64,000 nucleotides of DNA, from positions 49,900 through 113,899 of the forward strand of contig DEIV01000044.1 in the NCBI GenBank assembly GCA_002352665.1, in the 5' to 3' direction. Under the pieces are notes generated by a model. That model was not told the DNA's origin. It made no database searches and saw nothing but the letters and a program-made list of their open reading frames with translations. Shown here piece by piece: positions 45,183-54,954 of the stretch. Made by a program: the position numbers and the translations under genes. Each line of letters begins with the position of its first letter. The first letter of the stretch is position 1. This stretch comes from Flavobacteriaceae bacterium UBA2765. GTDB lineage: Bacteria > Bacteroidota > Bacteroidia > Flavobacteriales > Flavobacteriaceae.

Positions 45183-46778
45183 ATGATGAAAAAAATAACA
45201 AAATATATATGTTTAACGCTTTTATTTCCAGTCATTTTTTCTTGTACTGATTTGGAGATAGAAGGTACAGATTCACTAATCTTTGGTGATGGTTTTGCAG
45301 GTGTTGCAGATATTCAAGGTGAAATAGCAAATATCTCTAACATTATTGCTGGAGGAGATTTGGGAAATCAAGATGGTTTATATGCTTTGAACGAGGTCTC
45401 TTCCGATGAATACGTAGTAGCCACAAGAGGAACCGATTGGGGTGATAACGGCAGATGGCTAGCGATTCATAGACACACATGGAATGCAGAATTACAGGAT
45501 ATAGTGCGAGCTTGGCAAAGATTGAACAGTATTACTATTAATACTACGGGTGTTTTAAATGATAAAAGTGTTAATACGACCGGTGGAGACGTAACCCAAT
45601 TAAAAGCTCAAGCAAGTTTTTACAGAGCTTGGGCAATGAGTTGGATACTGGACATGTGGAGACAAGTTCCTTATAGAGATGTTGATTTACCCAATAGTGC
45701 AATTCCAGAGGTATTTACCGGGCAAGCTGCGATAGATTTTATAGTAGCTGACCTGAATGACGCTATCGCTGGTCTTCCTAGTGTTTCGGTTGGTGATGCT
45801 ATTGATTTAAAATCATCTCCTACTAAAGCTTCCGCAAGGCATTTATTGGCAAAGATTCATTTAAATAAACATGTTTATTTAGGAACAACAGCTGATGCCG
45901 CTGACATGCAGGTGGTTATAGATGCCGTAGATAATATTACGGCTGAAGGTTATTCACTAGCAGTTTCCGGTGATTTCTTTGACATTTTTAGTCCAAGTAA
46001 TGATGAAGAAACCATTTGGTGGTCTCCTGCTGGTGTAGGGCCAAGAATATGGCCTACCTTACACTATAATCTAAATCATCCTGATAATACAGGTGGTGGT
46101 TGGAATGGTTTTGCCACACTTTCAGAATTCTATCAATTATTTGAAGGAGACCCAGACACAAATTATGTGGGTGATGGTCAAGAAGAACGAAGAGGATGGG
46201 TACCTGATGCTGTCACAGCAAATTCAGATAACCTTGGTATTGGTTATGGCTTCTTAATCGGTCAGCAATACGAAGAAGATGGCACACCATTAAATGCAAG
46301 AGATAATGTTGGAGGAGTTCCTTTAGTTTTTACGAAAGAAGTTACGAAAGCAGAATACACAGCTCCAGCTGATAATGCCTTACTAGAAACTGATGGAACT
46401 AGAATGTTTAAATATCATCCTAATGATACAGGAGGCCCAAATAGAACGCATGTTGTGAAATATCGATATGCTGATTCCTATTTAATGAAAGCAGAGGCTA
46501 TGTTTAGAATGGGAGGTGATCCTCTAACAATGATCAATAATTTGAGAGCTATAAGAGGAGCTTCAGCTTTGGCTGCAGTTGCTGAAGGTGATTTATTGGC
46601 AGAAAGAGGTAGAGAGATGTATGCAGAAGGCTTAAGAAGACAGGATTTGATCAGGTTTGGTCAATTTACAAGAGCTTGGAATCTTAAAGATGCAGGTAAT
46701 CCAGATTTACAGATATTTCCAATACCGATTGCTGATGTATTGGCGAATCCTAACTTAGTTCAAAATCCTGGATATTAA
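45183..46778 (+). CDS. susD: SusD-like nutrient-binding lipoprotein (second sugar locus)
   Basis: This 531-residue surface lipoprotein is the SusC partner. I start it at ATG 45183 (or 45186) rather than the open frame's first codon at 45150, because the signal MKKITKYICLTLLFPVIFSC with the lipidated Cys near residue 21 begins there and the earlier start lies inside susC. The family's helical repeats (QASFYRAWAMSWILDMW) and the C-terminal RGREMYAEGLRRQDLIRFGQ plus ...NPNLVQNPGY are present. A gap of 19 bases separates it from susC. A terminator follows, so the FG-GAP genes downstream likely have their own promoter. Confidence 0.92.
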   Translation: MMKKITKYICLTLLFPVIFSCTDLEIEGTDSLIFGDGFAGVADIQGEIANISNIIAGGDLGNQDGLYALNEVSSDEYVVATRGTDWGDNGRWLAIHRHTWNAELQDIVRAWQRLNSITINTTGVLNDKSVNTTGGDVTQLKAQASFYRAWAMSWILDMWRQVPYRDVDLPNSAIPEVFTGQAAIDFIVADLNDAIAGLPSVSVGDAIDLKSSPTKASARHLLAKIHLNKHVYLGTTADAADMQVVIDAVDNITAEGYSLAVSGDFFDIFSPSNDEETIWWSPAGVGPRIWPTLHYNLNHPDNTGGGWNGFATLSEFYQLFEGDPDTNYVGDGQEERRGWVPDAVTANSDNLGIGYGFLIGQQYEEDGTPLNARDNVGGVPLVFTKEVTKAEYTAPADNALLETDGTRMFKYHPNDTGGPNRTHVVKYRYADSYLMKAEAMFRMGGDPLTMINNLRAIRGASALAAVAEGDLLAERGREMYAEGLRRQDLIRFGQFTRAWNLKDAGNPDLQIFPIPIADVLANPNLVQNPGY

Positions 46779-46804
46779 TTTATCGTAAAATTAGATTTAA
46801 TAAT

Positions 46805-46834
46805 AAAACGTCCTTTTTTTAAGGGCGTTTTTTT
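46805..46834 (+). terminator. rho-independent terminator after the second SusCD pair
   Basis: AAACGTCCTT (from 46806) pairs with AAGGGCGTTT (to 46830) with one G-T wobble and a T-rich loop, followed by a T run. It starts 27 bases after the susD stop. Confidence 0.8.
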
Positions 46835-47005
46835 ATGATTAGTTATATAGATTTTAAAAGTATAATTTGATATATAGTCAATTTATCAATAACAATTAGT
46901 TTTTGATAAACTTTTAATAGGTAATAATTATGAAATAAGCACCTAATTAAGTAGCTTTGAATCCCACTAGATTTTATTAGCCAATCCTTAAAAAATTATC
47001 TTTTT

Positions 47006-50000
47006 ATGAATAGATCAAAAATCTTAGGTTCAATATTTTTTATACTTACATTATTAAACTGTAAGAAAAGTGAATACAAAAATAATGCTATTATCAAACA
47101 AGAAGAATTAAAGTTATTCACTCTAATGCCATCAGACAAAACAGGAATTGATCTTGTGAATAGAGTTAAAAATCAAAAAAGCTTTAATATTTTTATGTAT
47201 CGCAATTTTTACAATGGTGGTGGTGTTGCCATTGGCGATATAAATAATGACGGTTTGGCCGATATTTATATGACAGGAAATATGGTGCCAAATAAATTAT
47301 ACTTAAATAAAGGAAACTTAAAATTTGAAGATATCTCTGAAAAAGCTGGTGTAACAGGTAATAAACCATGGTCTACAGGTGTGAATATGGTAGATATAAA
47401 TCAGGATGGTTTTTTAGATATTTACGTTAGTAATGCCGGAAATATGAAGGGCAATAACCATGATAATGATCTATATATTAACAATGGTGACCTTACATTT
47501 ACAGAAAGTGCTGAAAAATACAATTTGGCTAAAACCGGCTTTAGTACACATGCAACGTTTTTTGATTATGATAAAGATGGCGATCTAGATGCTTACATTT
47601 TAAATAATAGTAACATTCCTGTGAATAGTCTTGGTTATGCAGAACAACGTAATGTGAGAGCTCAAGATTGGGAAGGTGTGCCAAAAATATTTAGCGGTGT
47701 TGGTGATATGTTATTACGCAACGATGGTAAAAAATTCGTCGATGTTAGCCAGGAAGCTGGAATTTATGGTAGTCTAATTGGGTTCGGTCTTGGGGTTATG
47801 ATTACAGACATCAATAATGACTTGTATCCTGACATTTATGTATCAAATGATTTTTACGAAAGAGATTATCTGTATATCAATAAGCAAGACGGTACTTTTA
47901 GTGAGGAAATCAAAAATTGGACATCTCATTTAAGCCTCTCAGCTATGGGCGTCGACATTGCCGATATTAATAATGATGGTAATGCAGAAATATTTATTAC
48001 AGATATGTTACCCGAAGGTGATCAACGGGTAAAATCTGTTATGGAATTTGAAGGATACAATATCTTTAAACTAAAACAAAGTAAAGACTTTCACCAACAG
48101 TATATTCAAAACACATTACAATTAAACAATGGTAATGGTTCTTTTTCAGAAATAGCTTACTATAGCGGCATTGATGCAACTGATTGGAGTTGGGCCGGCT
48201 TATTATTTGATATGGATAATGATGGCTACCGAGATATTTACGTAACAAACGGAATTAATCATGATCTCACCGATCTCGACTTTATAGACTTCTTTGCCAA
48301 TGAAATCGTTCAAAAAATGGCATTAACTGGTAAAAAACAAGCAATAGACTCTATTATTAATAAAATGCCGGTTTCTCCTCAATCAAATTATGCTTTTAAA
48401 AATAACAAAGACATAACTTTTAGTAATGAAACCAATAAATGGGGGTTAGAAATACCAGGTCAATCTAATGGTGTGGCTTATGGCGATTTAGATAACGATG
48501 GCGATTTAGACATGGTGGTTAATAACGTAAATATGGAGGCATTTGTTTACAGAAATAACGCCGAAACCCTTACCAACCATAATTATATAAAACTGAAGTT
48601 TAAAGGAAAAGATAAAAATAAATTTGCAATTGGCACAACTGTAAAACTGTATTATGATAATAATGTGGTTTTGCAAGAATTAATTCCATCAAGGGGCTTT
48701 CAATCTTCTATGGAGCATACAATGACTATTGGTATTGGAACAACAAAAGTTATTGATTCGATACGAGTAATTTGGCCTAATGATGATACCCAAAAACTTA
48801 CCGACATAAAGCCAAATCAAACCTTGTCGTTAAATCAAATTGACGTAAAAAATAAATACAAACCTTTTAATAAATTAAAAGTAAAACCTCTTTTAAAAGA
48901 AATTTCCAATAAAAATTTAATTGCTCACAAAGAAAATGAATATAACGATTTTGACTTTGAAGGGTTAATTTCTAAGAAAATTTCTCAAGAAGGTCCAACG
49001 ATCTCGGTTGCTGATGTAAATAATGATGGAAATGAGGATGTTTTTGTAGGTGGAGCGAAAGGGCAACCAGCTACATTATACATACATAAAAAAGATGGAA
49101 ACTTTAGAATTAGCACAATTTTTACTGATGATATAAATTTTGAGGATACATCATCTGCTTTTTTCGATGCCGACAATGATGGTGATCTAGATTTGATGAT
49201 TGGTTCAGGTGGCAATGAAGTTGGTAAAGAAAATAATAATAAAACACGTTTATATTTTAATGATGGTAAAGGAAGCTTTTCTAGATCATCAAATATTATA
49301 CCTTCAAATTATAACAATACTTCCATAATCGCACCTAATGATTTCGACAATGATGGTGATATAGATGTTTTTGTTGGATCAAGAAGTGTTGTTGGCACTT
49401 ATGGAGTCAATCCAGAACATATTTTTTTAGAAAATAATGGGGACGGAACTTTTACTAATGCCACAGAACGAATAGCATATGCCACTAAAGATGCTGGAAT
49501 GGTTACTGATGCTAAATGGATTGATATTGATGGTGATTCAAAAAAGGACTTAGTAACTGTTTCTGAGTGGGGAACGCCAAATATTTACAAAAATACTGGT
49601 CGTAGATTATCTAAATTCAGCTCTAACTTAAGCGAATTACATGGATGGTGGAATACCTTAGAAGCTGCAGATCTAGACAATGATGGCGACATCGACTTTG
49701 TATTTGGCAATCAAGGAAGTAATACACATTATAAAACTTTTAAAGAAAATCCCATGAAGATGTGGATAAATGACTTTGACAATAATGGTACCATTGAACA
49801 AATCGTAACCAGAAATTTTGACGGTAAAGATTATCCTATCCATCAGAAAAAAGAATTAACTGAACAAATCGTAGCGTTAAAAAAGCAGAATCTTAAAGCT
49901 TCCGAATATTCTAAAAAAGCAATCAATAAACTATTTCCTGAAGATATTTTCAAAAAATCAATAGAAAAAAAAGCTACAATTGCTGAATCAATCATTGCAA

Positions 50001-50353
50001 TTAATGACGGTGATGGGAAATTTACAATAAAAAAGTTACCTACAAGAGTGCAGTTATCATGTGTATGTGGTATTACTTGCACTGATGTAAATAATGATGG
50101 TAACTTAGATATCATTCTAGCTGGTAACAATTTTGAATTCAAACCTCAATATTCACGTTTAGATGCTAACTATGGTAGTGTATTACTCAATGATGGAAAG
50201 TTAAACTTCGAATGGCAGGATTATAATAAGAGTGGCTTTTTCATTAAAGAAGAAATTAAACACATTGAGCAGGTTAAAGATAAAAATGGCCAAACCTTTA
50301 TTATTACTGCTATTAATAATGGTAAGCCGAAAATTTTCAAGCTCAATGAATAA
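47006..50353 (+). CDS. FG-GAP/VCBS repeat lipoprotein with ASPIC/UnbV domain (CRTAC1-like), copy 1
   Basis: This 1115-residue exported lipoprotein has its Cys near residue 19 (FILTLLNC). It is built of many FG-GAP/VCBS repeats carrying calcium-loop motifs (DINNDGLADIY, DINQDGFLDIY, DYDKDGDLDAY, DLDNDGDLDMV, DVNNDGNEDVF and others), which fold as beta-propellers, with an ASPIC/UnbV segment around residues 560-620 (IGTTVKLYYDNNVVLQEL, SRGFQSSMEH). Such proteins are frequent beside SusCD pairs in marine Bacteroidota and their function is unknown. The next gene is a paralog whose start codon overlaps this stop. Calcium binding is likely; no enzymatic activity can be claimed. Confidence 0.87.
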   Translation: MNRSKILGSIFFILTLLNCKKSEYKNNAIIKQEELKLFTLMPSDKTGIDLVNRVKNQKSFNIFMYRNFYNGGGVAIGDINNDGLADIYMTGNMVPNKLYLNKGNLKFEDISEKAGVTGNKPWSTGVNMVDINQDGFLDIYVSNAGNMKGNNHDNDLYINNGDLTFTESAEKYNLAKTGFSTHATFFDYDKDGDLDAYILNNSNIPVNSLGYAEQRNVRAQDWEGVPKIFSGVGDMLLRNDGKKFVDVSQEAGIYGSLIGFGLGVMITDINNDLYPDIYVSNDFYERDYLYINKQDGTFSEEIKNWTSHLSLSAMGVDIADINNDGNAEIFITDMLPEGDQRVKSVMEFEGYNIFKLKQSKDFHQQYIQNTLQLNNGNGSFSEIAYYSGIDATDWSWAGLLFDMDNDGYRDIYVTNGINHDLTDLDFIDFFANEIVQKMALTGKKQAIDSIINKMPVSPQSNYAFKNNKDITFSNETNKWGLEIPGQSNGVAYGDLDNDGDLDMVVNNVNMEAFVYRNNAETLTNHNYIKLKFKGKDKNKFAIGTTVKLYYDNNVVLQELIPSRGFQSSMEHTMTIGIGTTKVIDSIRVIWPNDDTQKLTDIKPNQTLSLNQIDVKNKYKPFNKLKVKPLLKEISNKNLIAHKENEYNDFDFEGLISKKISQEGPTISVADVNNDGNEDVFVGGAKGQPATLYIHKKDGNFRISTIFTDDINFEDTSSAFFDADNDGDLDLMIGSGGNEVGKENNNKTRLYFNDGKGSFSRSSNIIPSNYNNTSIIAPNDFDNDGDIDVFVGSRSVVGTYGVNPEHIFLENNGDGTFTNATERIAYATKDAGMVTDAKWIDIDGDSKKDLVTVSEWGTPNIYKNTGRRLSKFSSNLSELHGWWNTLEAADLDNDGDIDFVFGNQGSNTHYKTFKENPMKMWINDFDNNGTIEQIVTRNFDGKDYPIHQKKELTEQIVALKKQNLKASEYSKKAINKLFPEDIFKKSIEKKATIAESIIAINDGDGKFTIKKLPTRVQLSCVCGITCTDVNNDGNLDIILAGNNFEFKPQYSRLDANYGSVLLNDGKLNFEWQDYNKSGFFIKEEIKHIEQVKDKNGQTFIITAINNGKPKIFKLNE

Positions 50354-53300
50354 GTATTTCGTTTTTCTAATAGTGTTTTTAGTTTTTATAAGTTGTAAAA
50401 AAAATGAAGGGAGTTTATTTAAAAATCCTTTATCAGATCAAACAGGTATTGTATTTACTAATACTCTTACAGAAACAGATGAACTGAACATCTTAGATTA
50501 TCTCTATTTCTATAATGGTGGTGGCGTTGCTGTTGGAGATATTAATAATGATAATTTACCAGATATTTTCTTTTCAGGAAATCAAGTAAAAAATAAATTA
50601 TATCTCAATAAAGGAAACCTTCAATTTGAAGATATTACCGAAAAAGCAGGAGTAGCCGGAAATAGTTCATGGAATACCGGTGCAGTCATGGGTGATGTCA
50701 ATGGAGATGGTTTACTAGATATTTATGTATGTGCTGTTGTGGGTATTAAGGGTTTTGATGGTTTTAATGAACTTTATATTAATAATGGTGATACCTCCTT
50801 TGCTGAAAGCTCCGCTAAGTATGGATTAGATTTTGACACCTACAGCTCTAATGCTGCCTTTTTAGATTATGATCTTGATGGTGATTTAGATATGTATATT
50901 TTAAATCATGCAGTTCATACACAAGAATCCTTTGGTCATGCTAATCTTAGGTTGAAACGCAACTATCAATCGGGCGATAAATTAATGCGTAATGATGGTG
51001 ATAAATTCACCGATGTTAGTGAAGAGGCAGGCATCTTTGGTGGTATTAATGGGTACGGTTTAGGGATTGCTGTTGCTGACTTTAATCAAGATGGTTATCC
51101 TGATATTTATATCGGTAATGATTTCCATGAAGATGATTACTATTATCTAAATAATGGTAATGGTACTTTTACCGAAAGTTTGAAACAATATTTTGGTCAC
51201 ACGACAAGATTCTCAATGGGTAATGATGTTGCCGATGTCAATAATGATGGCTGGGCAGATATCCTGTCTCTAGATATGCTGCCTGAAGACGAAAAAGTAT
51301 TAAAATCTTCTGAAGGTGATGACAATATTCAAACACAAAAATTACGTACTGAACGATTTGACTATCATTATCAATTCACTAGAAACATGCTTCAAATTAA
51401 TCAGCAAAATGGTATGTATGCCGAAGTAGCATTGCAAAGTGGTATCGCAGCTACGGACTGGAGCTGGAGTGGTTTGTTTGGAGATTTTGATCAAGATGGA
51501 TGGCAAGATTTATTTATTTCTAATGGTATTCCAAAACGCCCAAATGACCTTGATTACATCAAATTTGTTTCTAGTAATGAAATTCAAAAAAAGATCAATA
51601 ATACAAAATTAGTAGATCAGGAAGCCCTCGAACTAATGCCATCAGGAGCTATACAAAATTTTATTTTCAAAGGAAATAAAAATTTAAAATTTGATGATAA
51701 ATCTAAAGATTGGATAACCCAAGACACATTGATTTCTACAGCCTCTGCAATTGCTGATTTTGATAATGATGGTGATTTAGATTTAATATCAAATAATGTA
51801 AACAGTCCTGCTTCTTTATACATAAACAAGACTGATTCAAAAAGCAACTACTTAAAATTAAAGTTTAATTATTCTGATAAGAATAAGTTTGGAATTGGTA
51901 CCAAAGCGTTTTCTTACCATAATGGACAACAACAATATAAAGAATTATACACAGTAAGAGGATTTCAAGCATCGTCAGAGCCAATTATTCATTTTGGTTA
52001 TGGTGAAGAGAAAATGATAGATTCTTTAAAAATTATTTGGCCGAATAAAACATTTCAAATACTAAAGAATATAGCTGCAAACCAAACCTTAATTATTTCT
52101 CAAGAAAATGCAGCCCCATTTAGCTATGAATCTCAAAAGCATAAATCAGATTTTATATTTAGAAAAGTTGCAAATAATCTAGGAATTGATTTTACACATA
52201 TAGAAGATAATTATATAGATTTTAATCGTCAGAAGTTAATTCCATATCAGGTTTCAGATAGAGGACCTGCACTTGCTATTGGTGATATAAATAATGATGG
52301 GAAAAATGATATTTTCTTTGGTGGATCAAAATACAAACCTTCAAAAGTTTATGTTCAGAAAGATACAGTCTTTATTGAGCAAAAAATTCCTTCAATTACT
52401 AAAGATTCCATTAAAGAAGATATTTCCGCTATTATAGCCGATTTTAACTCAGATGGTAGAAACGATCTTTTCTTAGGTACTGGCGGAGCTGATTTTTATA
52501 ATCAAATGAAGCCCCTTTTAGATAGCTATTATATTCAAAATGACTCGACTTTTGAAAGAAAATATCTCCCTGAATATTTCGAAAATGCTTCGGTTGTGAA
52601 ACCTAATGATTTTGATAATGATGGCGATCTAGACCTTTTTATAGGAAATCATGCAGTAACGAATGATTTTGGAAAAACTCCTATTTCCTATCTTTTGAAA
52701 AATGATAACGGGGTGTTTACTATAGTCGAAAACGCTTCCATTAGTGCTGTTGGTATGCTAACTGATGCCGTTTGGAATGATTTTGACAATGATGGAATTA
52801 AAGATTTAATAGTTGTTGGAGAATGGATGCAACCAAAGTTCTTTAAAAATATAAAAGGTAGTTTATCTGAAGTATATCCTTTAAGTGAAGATATTAATGG
52901 ATTATGGCAGAGTATTATTCCCTTTGATATGGATGGAGATGGAGATATGGATTTCTTGCTCGGTAATTGGGGTACGAACTCTAAATTTAAGGCCTCTGAA
53001 AAGTATCCAATGAAAATGTATTATGCAGATTTTGATGAGAATAACCAAACAGAGACAATTGTTTGTACTGAGAAAGAAGGTAACTATTATCCCCTTTTAG
53101 GTTTAAATGAACTTTCTTCTCAATTAGTGAGTCTGCGTAAAAAATTCACTAACTATAAAAGCTTTGCTGGTAAAAAAATTGAGGATATTTTTGAAAGAAA
53201 AATATTGAATAAAGCTACTATTTTTGAGGTAAACGAATTACGATCAGGCTATTTAAGAAACGAAAATGGGCGTTTTAGCTTTATTCCTTTTCAACGTGAA

Positions 53301-53594
53301 TTGCAGGTTTCTCCAATTACCACTTTTCTTAAGTACGATTTCGACAAAGATGGTAAACAAGAAGTGCTGGCTGCTGGAAATTACTTTGGTGTAAAACCTT
53401 TTCATGGCAGATTTGACTCCTTTTCAGGAGCCTTGATAATGAATGAGAGTGATGTAATGTTAGGACATCAAATTGGGCTCGATTTAGCTCAAAAATCCGT
53501 TAGGCATCTCATTATTATAACATTAAATGGTAAATCATATTTATTGGTTACCATAAATAACGATAGCGCCCAAGTTTATAAAGTAAAAGATTAA
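50346..53594 (+). CDS. FG-GAP/VCBS repeat lipoprotein with ASPIC/UnbV domain, copy 2
   Basis: This 1082-residue lipoprotein is a paralog of the previous gene. I start it at ATG 50346 (MNKYFVFLIVFLVFISCKK, Cys near 17), which overlaps the upstream stop by eight bases; the longer frame from 50232 runs inside the previous gene. Many FG-GAP loops are visible (DINNDNLPDIF, DVNGDGLLDIY, DYDLDGDLDMY, DFNQDGYPDIY, DFDNDGDLDLI, DINNDGKNDIF), and an ASPIC/UnbV segment (IGTKAFSYHNGQQQYKEL, TVRGFQASSEP). The pair is probably translated together and may form a complex on the outer membrane. The function is unknown. Confidence 0.87.
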   Translation: MNKYFVFLIVFLVFISCKKNEGSLFKNPLSDQTGIVFTNTLTETDELNILDYLYFYNGGGVAVGDINNDNLPDIFFSGNQVKNKLYLNKGNLQFEDITEKAGVAGNSSWNTGAVMGDVNGDGLLDIYVCAVVGIKGFDGFNELYINNGDTSFAESSAKYGLDFDTYSSNAAFLDYDLDGDLDMYILNHAVHTQESFGHANLRLKRNYQSGDKLMRNDGDKFTDVSEEAGIFGGINGYGLGIAVADFNQDGYPDIYIGNDFHEDDYYYLNNGNGTFTESLKQYFGHTTRFSMGNDVADVNNDGWADILSLDMLPEDEKVLKSSEGDDNIQTQKLRTERFDYHYQFTRNMLQINQQNGMYAEVALQSGIAATDWSWSGLFGDFDQDGWQDLFISNGIPKRPNDLDYIKFVSSNEIQKKINNTKLVDQEALELMPSGAIQNFIFKGNKNLKFDDKSKDWITQDTLISTASAIADFDNDGDLDLISNNVNSPASLYINKTDSKSNYLKLKFNYSDKNKFGIGTKAFSYHNGQQQYKELYTVRGFQASSEPIIHFGYGEEKMIDSLKIIWPNKTFQILKNIAANQTLIISQENAAPFSYESQKHKSDFIFRKVANNLGIDFTHIEDNYIDFNRQKLIPYQVSDRGPALAIGDINNDGKNDIFFGGSKYKPSKVYVQKDTVFIEQKIPSITKDSIKEDISAIIADFNSDGRNDLFLGTGGADFYNQMKPLLDSYYIQNDSTFERKYLPEYFENASVVKPNDFDNDGDLDLFIGNHAVTNDFGKTPISYLLKNDNGVFTIVENASISAVGMLTDAVWNDFDNDGIKDLIVVGEWMQPKFFKNIKGSLSEVYPLSEDINGLWQSIIPFDMDGDGDMDFLLGNWGTNSKFKASEKYPMKMYYADFDENNQTETIVCTEKEGNYYPLLGLNELSSQLVSLRKKFTNYKSFAGKKIEDIFERKILNKATIFEVNELRSGYLRNENGRFSFIPFQRELQVSPITTFLKYDFDKDGKQEVLAAGNYFGVKPFHGRFDSFSGALIMNESDVMLGHQIGLDLAQKSVRHLIIITLNGKSYLLVTINNDSAQVYKVKD

Positions 53595-53609
53595 TAGTTA
53601 AATTTTAGA

Positions 53610-54935
53610 ATGATGAAAAAGCAATTTATAGTATTAATAATATTTGCATTATTGATTTCATGTAAACAAAAAGAAGAACCTATTTTGATTACGGCCGATG
53701 ATTTTCACAAATCGGTGGATAAAGTTGGAGAAGTAATGGTTCATGATATTTTCTCACCTCCAGTGGCAAGTAGAGTTTTTGCTTACCCAAATATAGCCGC
53801 TTATGAAATTATTGCACAACAAAACAATACCTATTCCCCTCTTGAAGATCAAGTAACAGGCCTTACTGCAATACCCAAAGTAGAAGATTCGAAACCTGTA
53901 AATTATCAATTAGCCGCATTGATTGCACATATTGATTTGAATAAAAGATTGATCTTTTCAGAAGATCGAATTGAAAATTATAGAGATAGTCTATATCAAA
54001 TATGGGAAGAGAAAAATTCTATCGAATTTAAGGCTTCAAGAGAATATGGCTTAAAAGTAGCAGAACATATTGCAGTATGGATGGATAAAGACAATTATAA
54101 ACAAACTCGAACAATGCCTAAATTTACGGTCAATTCAGTAGATCCTTCACGGTGGCAACCAACACCACCTTCTTATATGGATGGGTTAGAGCCGCATTGG
54201 AATAAGATTCGCCCTTTTGTAATTCAATCAGCAGATCAATTTAAGCCAGTGCCTCCTCCTCCATTTTCCATGAGTAAGGAAAGTGATTTTTATAAAGAAT
54301 TGAAGGAAGTTTATGATATTAGTGTGGATATAACTAAAAAGGGGGATAATTCTGAAGAAGTTGCTATAGCACAATTTTGGGATTGCAATCCTTATGTTTC
54401 TGTAACTCGTGGGCACTTAATGTTTGCTACAAAAAAGATTACGCCTGGAGCACATTGGATTGGTATAACTAAAATAGCATGTAAAAAAGAAAATTCTGAT
54501 TTTGATAAAACTGTGTACGCTTACACTAAAACTGCTATTGCAATCGCTGATGCTTTTATAAGTTGTTGGGATGAAAAATACAGAAGTAATTTAATAAGGC
54601 CAGAAACTTTAATCAATCAGCATTTTGATGATAACTGGAAACCTGTTTTACAAACACCTCCTTTTCCAGAGTATACTAGTGGTCACTCTGTGGCTTCAGG
54701 TGCAGCTGCTGTTGCATTGACTAATGTTTTTGGAGATAACTTTACTTTTGACGATGATACCGAATTAATCTATGGATTACCCGTTAGAACTTTCACGTCA
54801 TTTAATCAGGCTGCAGATGAAGCAGCTATCAGTAGAATGTATGGTGGTATTCACTATAGAGCTGCCGTTGAAATTGGAGTTAAACAAGGAAGAGATTTAG
54901 GGAAGTTTGTGGTTGATAATTTAAAGATGCAATAG
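53610..54935 (+). CDS. vanadium-haloperoxidase/PAP2-superfamily lipoprotein
   Basis: This 441-residue protein has a lipoprotein signal (ALLISCK, Cys near 18). The three active-site motifs of the vanadium haloperoxidase/PAP2 acid phosphatase fold are present: KYRSNLIRP (K-x6-RP, near 325-333), YTSGHSVASG (SGH with His359), and SRMYGGIHYR (SR-x5-H with His415). Such enzymes act as phosphatases or, with vanadate, as haloperoxidases; which one cannot be told from these motifs. It follows the FG-GAP pair after 15 bases, a combination that recurs in Bacteroidota sugar loci. The role in the locus is unknown. Confidence 0.87.
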   Translation: MMKKQFIVLIIFALLISCKQKEEPILITADDFHKSVDKVGEVMVHDIFSPPVASRVFAYPNIAAYEIIAQQNNTYSPLEDQVTGLTAIPKVEDSKPVNYQLAALIAHIDLNKRLIFSEDRIENYRDSLYQIWEEKNSIEFKASREYGLKVAEHIAVWMDKDNYKQTRTMPKFTVNSVDPSRWQPTPPSYMDGLEPHWNKIRPFVIQSADQFKPVPPPPFSMSKESDFYKELKEVYDISVDITKKGDNSEEVAIAQFWDCNPYVSVTRGHLMFATKKITPGAHWIGITKIACKKENSDFDKTVYAYTKTAIAIADAFISCWDEKYRSNLIRPETLINQHFDDNWKPVLQTPPFPEYTSGHSVASGAAAVALTNVFGDNFTFDDDTELIYGLPVRTFTSFNQAADEAAISRMYGGIHYRAAVEIGVKQGRDLGKFVVDNLKMQ

Positions 54936-54954
54936 AGATCATTTAGTTAATTTT

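Noticed and set aside
50232..50345. Upstream extension of the second FG-GAP protein
   Set aside because: These codons lie inside the previous gene in another frame, and the natural lipoprotein signal starts at 50346.
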